Positions 31,504 to 35,395 of a stretch of DNA of 35,395 nucleotides are shown one piece after another (the first letter of the stretch is position 1; every line of letters starts with the position of its first letter). The notes beneath the pieces are model-generated. The model was not told where the DNA came from, ran no database searches, and saw only the letters and a program-made list of their open reading frames with translations. The translations under genes and the position numbers were made by a program. Origin of the DNA: a virus; IMG/VR virus record IMGVR_UViG_3300003873_000055, positions 1-35,395 of that record, one strand, 5' to 3'.

Positions 31504-33206
31504 GCTTTCAATGACTCCATTATCGCTTTACGTAGTTTGTACGGTAGCGACGGGTTCGATTGCATAGCCTCTATTTGTGGTGTAGAGTAGCGGTCTTTTA
31601 GCACCTCTGCTAGTGTTTTATCGCTATACTGAGACGAGCCAGGGATATTACCACTCTTACTTTTACGGAAGTCTCCCTTATCATAGTTGCCTATAAGTTG
31701 TTTTATATCTTTACTATGTTTAGTGACAAACCTAGACGACTCAACTTTTTCGTTTATTACGGAGGGGCTATTAGTAACAGTCAATCCTTTACCTATGTTA
31801 CGTATAAAGCTACGTACTGCATCACCGTTAGTAGTGTGTTTCGTAGGCTTCACGACAGTCGCATCCGTCACAGTCTTTACTCCATCGCTGTTACCGTCAA
31901 CTATAGTCTTCACTACATCCCCATTACCGCCTACAGTAGTCTTAGTTGTATCACCTGTTCCCGGTACTTCCACTATTTGCTTAGTGTGTTTACCGCCACC
32001 AGTGCCCCCACCTGTGCCACCAGTCTTAGTCGGCGCTACTACCTTCTTTTTACTTTGTGCGCCTATACCGTCTAGTATACTTTGGTAGTTGTTCCTCTTC
32101 GCTAGTAACTGACTTAGCGACTCACCTGTTACGTAGTGTGGTGTTACTCTAGCTATTTGTTCATCTGTTAATTTAGCTACTGTTTTACGTCCAGTACCAC
32201 CGAAGTGTCCACTGTTCTTGCGTAGGTTGTTAATAAACCCTTGTGCATCTTTACGTATCGCTTTATTATCTAGTGTGAATATACCACTAGCAAAGTCATA
32301 GTTATCTCCCATAACTCCTGGGTCAAGCTTAGACGCAATGTATGCTTCTACTTCTTTAGGCTGCATTACACCCGTGCTAGTAAGGTCTTTTAGCACTTTC
32401 CTAGCCTTAGTGTCATCCCACTTTATACCGTATCCAGATGCTATACCCTCTAGGTTTTTACGTATCTTAGTTATGTCACCGCCGCTATAGGCGTATCCAC
32501 CACCTTTACCACTAGTGCCCTTACCGTTAGCTATGTCTATCTTCTTATCTAGCCCTAGTTGGTATCTAGCGTTTTCTACTCTTAGTTTCTCTGCATCGTT
32601 ATACGACTTAACTCTAGCTGATTCGTTAGCAAGTATTTCTTTCTTAGTGTCGTATCCTTCACTTAGTCGGTTAGCTGCGTTAGTTGCTTCAGTCAGAGTA
32701 CCACCGTGTGCAAGCACGTAGTCGGAAACGTATTGCGATACTTTACTCTTCACTGGGTTAAACCCTGAGTCGTATATACCATCGAACTGTGCTTGTTGGT
32801 CACCTGTTAGTGGCACAGTACCGTTCTTAGTCAACTCATTGTATCTACGTTCTTTAGCTGCTGTTATAGTGCTACGTAGGGCATCTCCCATTACAGTGTG
32901 GTGACCAAACCCTGTAGCTAGTTCTGCAGTAGTTTTTCTTACTCCTAGCATCCTAGCCAGTTCGTGTTGTTGGTCATCAAACGTAGTCTGTTGTCTATCA
33001 GCACTTGCTGTAGCTAGCCCATTAGCAAACTCTCTCTGCTTACGTGCTTCTTCGTCCTGTGTAGCTTGTTGTGCAAGGGCGTCCTTCTTAGCTCGTATGT
33101 CACTAGCATCCTTCATTATAGTACCGATATTAGTTAGCGCTCTCTGAGCACCTGCTGTAGGGTCAACTACGGTACCTATAGTGGTGTTTAGTTTCATCAT
33201 TGCCAT
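31497..33206 (-). CDS. Virion internal-type protein (569 aa)
   Basis: The N-terminal 300 residues are helical and rich in Ala, Lys and Gln, typical of ejected internal proteins. A Gly-rich linker (GGTGGGTGGG) and a Thr/Val/Asp-rich segment with repeated KT-VDGN-type units follow (about 395-455), then a basic C-terminal domain. No catalytic motif is seen. It lies between the 152-residue gene and the polymerase gene; N4 encodes internal virion proteins gp51 and gp52 next to its polymerase gp50, so the position suggests a similar role. AAGGA precedes ATG 33,206. Confidence 0.6.
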   Translation of the reverse strand: MAMMKLNTTIGTVVDPTAGAQRALTNIGTIMKDASDIRAKKDALAQQATQDEEARKQREFANGLATASADRQQTTFDDQQHELARMLGVRKTTAELATGFGHHTVMGDALRSTITAAKERRYNELTKNGTVPLTGDQQAQFDGIYDSGFNPVKSKVSQYVSDYVLAHGGTLTEATNAANRLSEGYDTKKEILANESARVKSYNDAEKLRVENARYQLGLDKKIDIANGKGTSGKGGGYAYSGGDITKIRKNLEGIASGYGIKWDDTKARKVLKDLTSTGVMQPKEVEAYIASKLDPGVMGDNYDFASGIFTLDNKAIRKDAQGFINNLRKNSGHFGGTGRKTVAKLTDEQIARVTPHYVTGESLSQLLAKRNNYQSILDGIGAQSKKKVVAPTKTGGTGGGTGGGKHTKQIVEVPGTGDTTKTTVGGNGDVVKTIVDGNSDGVKTVTDATVVKPTKHTTNGDAVRSFIRNIGKGLTVTNSPSVINEKVESSRFVTKHSKDIKQLIGNYDKGDFRKSKSGNIPGSSQYSDKTLAEVLKDRYSTPQIEAMQSNPSLPYKLRKAIMESLKAN

Positions 33207-33215
33207 AGTCAGTCC

Positions 33216-33674
33216 TTACTTATTACCGGGGTTAAATATCTGTTGTATGTGGTTGTTATCCGCTACCGTCTTATTGTAGTTGTAACTATTCTGTTTAGCT
33301 TGCTGATCCATCAAGTGTCTTTGCTTATTAGCTGTTTTCTGCTGTTCGAAGTAACTAGCTACACCTAGTGCAAGTTGTCCAGCACCTAGTAGTGTACCGC
33401 CTAACCCATCTTTACCCCATGTACTTGTACCGTTATCATGTTTCTTGTAGAAAGCGTCACCCTGTTTCTTATAGAAAGCGAACGCATCAGCATTAGCTGG
33501 GTCGTTTTTCCACGTGTTAAACTGACTTTGGTCATAAACGCCAGTACTCGTATCTGTGGAGCCTGTATTCACACTTGTACCTGGAGTATTAGTGTTTACC
33601 CCATTAGCTGCTAACCCCTCATCGTTTACAAGTGTCTGCTTACCATCTGCCCCTAGCTTAAAAACGTATCCCAT
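33216..33674 (-). CDS. Small virion protein with Gly/Ala-rich hydrophobic segment (152 aa)
   Basis: The N-terminal half is Thr/Asn/Ser-rich and disordered-looking. A hydrophobic stretch GLGGTLLGAGQLALGVASYF (about 91-110) is followed by a Gln/Asn/Lys-rich helix. This layout resembles short phage ejection proteins that cross the host membrane, for example N4 gp52 and T7 gp14, but I cannot show homology. AGGAG precedes the ATG. A late promoter (33,716-33,726) drives it, and a hairpin sits directly before the ribosome site. Confidence 0.55.
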   Translation of the reverse strand: MGYVFKLGADGKQTLVNDEGLAANGVNTNTPGTSVNTGSTDTSTGVYDQSQFNTWKNDPANADAFAFYKKQGDAFYKKHDNGTSTWGKDGLGGTLLGAGQLALGVASYFEQQKTANKQRHLMDQQAKQNSYNYNKTVADNNHIQQIFNPGNK

Positions 33675-33685
33675 ATTATTCTCCT

Positions 33686-33702
33686 ACTAGTCTGTCACTA
33701 GT
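33686..33702 (-). promoter_or_regulatory. Leader hairpin before the 152-residue gene
   Basis: ACTAGT (33,686-33,691) and ACTAGT (33,697-33,702) are mutually complementary and form a 6-bp stem with a 5-base loop ending just before AGGAG. Like the palindrome in the other late leader, it may stabilise the transcript or tune translation. Confidence 0.45.
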
Positions 33703-33715
33703 TTTATTTTATTAC

Positions 33716-33726
33716 GTATTATACCA
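33716..33726 (-). promoter_or_regulatory. Late promoter for the 152-residue and following genes
   Basis: The minus strand reads TGGTATAATAC, identical to the promoter at 31,477-31,487, followed by AATAAAATA. A second TATAAT lies about 16 bases upstream. No consensus -35 is seen. The start codon is about 44 bases downstream. It is likely a host-polymerase late promoter needing a phage factor. Confidence 0.65.
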
Positions 33727-33742
33727 CAATTACCATTATACT

Positions 33743-35395
33743 TTACAACGCATTGTAGTATTTACTAAGTGTATTCCTCATTAACCCTCTAGTAGTCATG
33801 TCACTAGGTAGGTTATCCATCCTTGCATTCATGTCAAGGAACACGTAGTCATCGAACTCTTTCTGTTTCATAGCTATGTCATTTACACTAGTCGGTACAG
33901 CTTGGTTGCCTGCAGGTGCACCTCCAGCTGGCTGCTGTACTGGGTTTATCCACTTAGTGTATATACCAAATCCCTTGTTCAGCCATCCCATTACTTTGTT
34001 CATAGCTGCCATAGGGCTACTACCGAAGCTACTAGCAGTACTAACTAAGTCAGCTCTTACCATCTCATACGCAGCTTTCACGTAGTCTACCAACGTAGGC
34101 TTAACTGCATTCACAGCAGCCTTCTTCAGCATCTCCTTGGCTAACGCATCTTCTACCTGTTTAGCTGTTAGCTTTTTACCGGCCTTGGCTGCTTTATCTT
34201 TTATCCCCCTCTTTAGTGCCTCTTCTGTACCCTTTTTCCCTAGCGTCGTAACCATGGCGTATAGCCCAGTTACCATAGCTATGTACCCAGTTATCTCAGC
34301 CAGCTTATTCAGTATTACTATACTCCTACCGAAGCTTATCGCCATACCGTACTCCCCGTTCTCTGCTAGGTATTTAGCAGCTAAGCTCATTAGCAAAGCT
34401 CCTATCGTCAGGTACAGGGACAGTAACCCGAAGAACAGTGACGCTGCAACAGCGGTAGCAGTTATGCCTTCAGCTGCCCCTACAGCAGCCCAGGAACCAC
34501 CACCCGTCTCAGGTGTAAGTAGTATTGCAACGATTATTATTATTATCATTAGTATAATACCTATGAAGCACTTCCATCCGTGGCATGTCTCCTGTTCATA
34601 GTTGGTGTCTAACGCAGCAGCCAGCATCTGAACGAAGTTGCCAGGTGCCATACTCTTAGCTACTGCTTTACGGGTGAACATCTGAGTTACTTTAACCCAG
34701 TCACTCCCGTAGCTAGTTACTTCTTTATTCAGCGTATTCGGCAACACAGGGTTAAACGCTGTTAGCAGCCCTTTTACCTGGGTGTAGAAGCTGTACGGGT
34801 CAGGTGTAGCTGACAACTCTATAGCCTTAGTGTTAACAAACGTAACAAACGCTGCTACACTTGGGTCGGTAGCGTCTATCACTCTCTTGTACTTATAGCT
34901 AATCGTAGCTTCTATGGTGTATCCAGTAACCGACGTTTTACCCTCTGTTTTATGTCCTCTACCATCATACACGGCTGAGGTAGTTAGTGTAACGGGTACT
35001 ATACTCTTACTAACCACTTTAGTCACACTAGTAAACATCACATTATTAGTATCCATCAACGATACAAATGTACACGGGTTTATGCTCTCGTTAAACGTTA
35101 TCATACTATTTCTATACACAGGTGCAGGCTTCACGTTAGCATTCAACTCTGTATTCGTAGGCGCTACCACAGCCGGGTCATACAAGCTATTGTATCCACC
35201 TTCTACCATATCTATTATGTGTTTGTCCGTCAGCTTGTTCACACCACCTACATAGCTACCAGCAAACTCTTGCGTATACTTCATGCGTACTTCATATTCT
35301 TTATTCAGTACACTGTTATTATTTATATACGTATACACATCTACATCAGTCAACGTAGGGGCTTTAGTGTTATACGGCTTAAAGTACACCCAAGC
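33743..35395 (-). CDS. Large membrane-interacting virion protein (5' end outside window)
   Basis: The frame is open to the right edge (reading AWVYFKPYN...), so the GTG at 35,389 is probably not the start. The visible 550 residues have a beta-rich N-terminal half, then very hydrophobic segments: one just after GWKCFIG (about 275-290), a long Ala/Leu-rich pair (about 305-345) and one near 370-385, followed by basic helical regions and a Pro/Gly/Ala linker (about 490-505). Multiple membrane spans inside a virion gene suggest an ejection or channel-forming protein. No family is recognised. The stop is followed by the late promoter of the next gene. Confidence 0.6.
   Translation of the reverse strand, partial: AWVYFKPYNTKAPTLTDVDVYTYINNNSVLNKEYEVRMKYTQEFAGSYVGGVNKLTDKHIIDMVEGGYNSLYDPAVVAPTNTELNANVKPAPVYRNSMITFNESINPCTFVSLMDTNNVMFTSVTKVVSKSIVPVTLTTSAVYDGRGHKTEGKTSVTGYTIEATISYKYKRVIDATDPSVAAFVTFVNTKAIELSATPDPYSFYTQVKGLLTAFNPVLPNTLNKEVTSYGSDWVKVTQMFTRKAVAKSMAPGNFVQMLAAALDTNYEQETCHGWKCFIGIILMIIIIIVAILLTPETGGGSWAAVGAAEGITATAVAASLFFGLLSLYLTIGALLMSLAAKYLAENGEYGMAISFGRSIVILNKLAEITGYIAMVTGLYAMVTTLGKKGTEEALKRGIKDKAAKAGKKLTAKQVEDALAKEMLKKAAVNAVKPTLVDYVKAAYEMVRADLVSTASSFGSSPMAAMNKVMGWLNKGFGIYTKWINPVQQPAGGAPAGNQAVPTSVNDIAMKQKEFDDYVFLDMNARMDNLPSDMTTRGLMRNTLSKYYNAL

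Noticed and set aside
1-35395. CRISPR array, insertion sequence or integrase
   Set aside because: I saw no regularly spaced direct repeats, no transposase motif with terminal repeats and no recombinase gene.

Overview
The window reads as part of the genome of a lytic, podovirus-like tailed phage of a Gram-negative bacterium. The organisation resembles the N4 group: early and replication genes run rightward (1-19,482) and virion genes run leftward (19,465-35,395). The strongest link is a 2,586-residue virion-region protein with the ordered motifs of a single-subunit RNA polymerase, as in the N4 virion RNA polymerase that is injected with the DNA. I place the phage near that group by inference only; no terminase, portal or capsid gene lies in the window. 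Start sites mostly carry AAGGA/AGGAG-type ribosome sites and many genes overlap as ATGA or TAATG, as expected for tightly packed phage operons.

Region 1 (1-2,911) is a rightward run of small early genes: two membrane peptides, several acidic or unknown proteins and a SegE-like GIY-YIG nuclease. Region 2 (2,912-4,775) has a leftward GIY-YIG gene, a 419-base hairpin- and repeat-rich control region, and a RepL-like winged-helix protein with an operator-like dyad in its promoter. Region 3 (4,775-14,376) is replication and recombination: HNH nuclease, a separate 3'-5' exonuclease, family A DNA polymerase, RecB/Cas4-like nuclease, Sak4-like RecA ATPase and a likely ssDNA-binding protein, interrupted by three large zinc-finger/GIY-YIG homing-type endonuclease genes. 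Region 4 (14,377-19,482) is nucleotide metabolism: class I ribonucleotide reductase (nrdB, nrdA), a MazG-like pyrophosphohydrolase and small genes. Region 5 (minus strand) holds five virion genes: a membrane-spanning protein (cut by the window end), a 152-residue protein, a 569-residue protein, the giant RNA polymerase protein, and a 1,405-residue protein with an HExxH metallopeptidase motif. Two near-identical extended -10 promoters precede the 152-residue and giant-protein genes.

The most informative structure is how the endonuclease genes sit. Two of them interrupt the extreme 5' end of an essential gene (DNA polymerase, ssDNA-binding protein). In both cases a short broken copy of the target's first codons, with its own ribosome site, remains upstream, and the working gene starts from a second, diverged copy of those codons at the end of the endonuclease gene. 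Two of the insertions also carry consensus host-type promoters. In addition, three non-coding gaps (624-848, 11,227-11,477, 14,377-14,626) are packed with hairpins, one of which buries a ribosome binding site in a long stem.

In combined function, the injected polymerase would start early transcription; the RepL-like protein, exonuclease, polymerase, recombinase and ssDNA-binding protein would copy and recombine the genome; reductase and MazG-like enzyme would feed and clean the dNTP pool; and the late leftward promoters would express the virion and ejection proteins.
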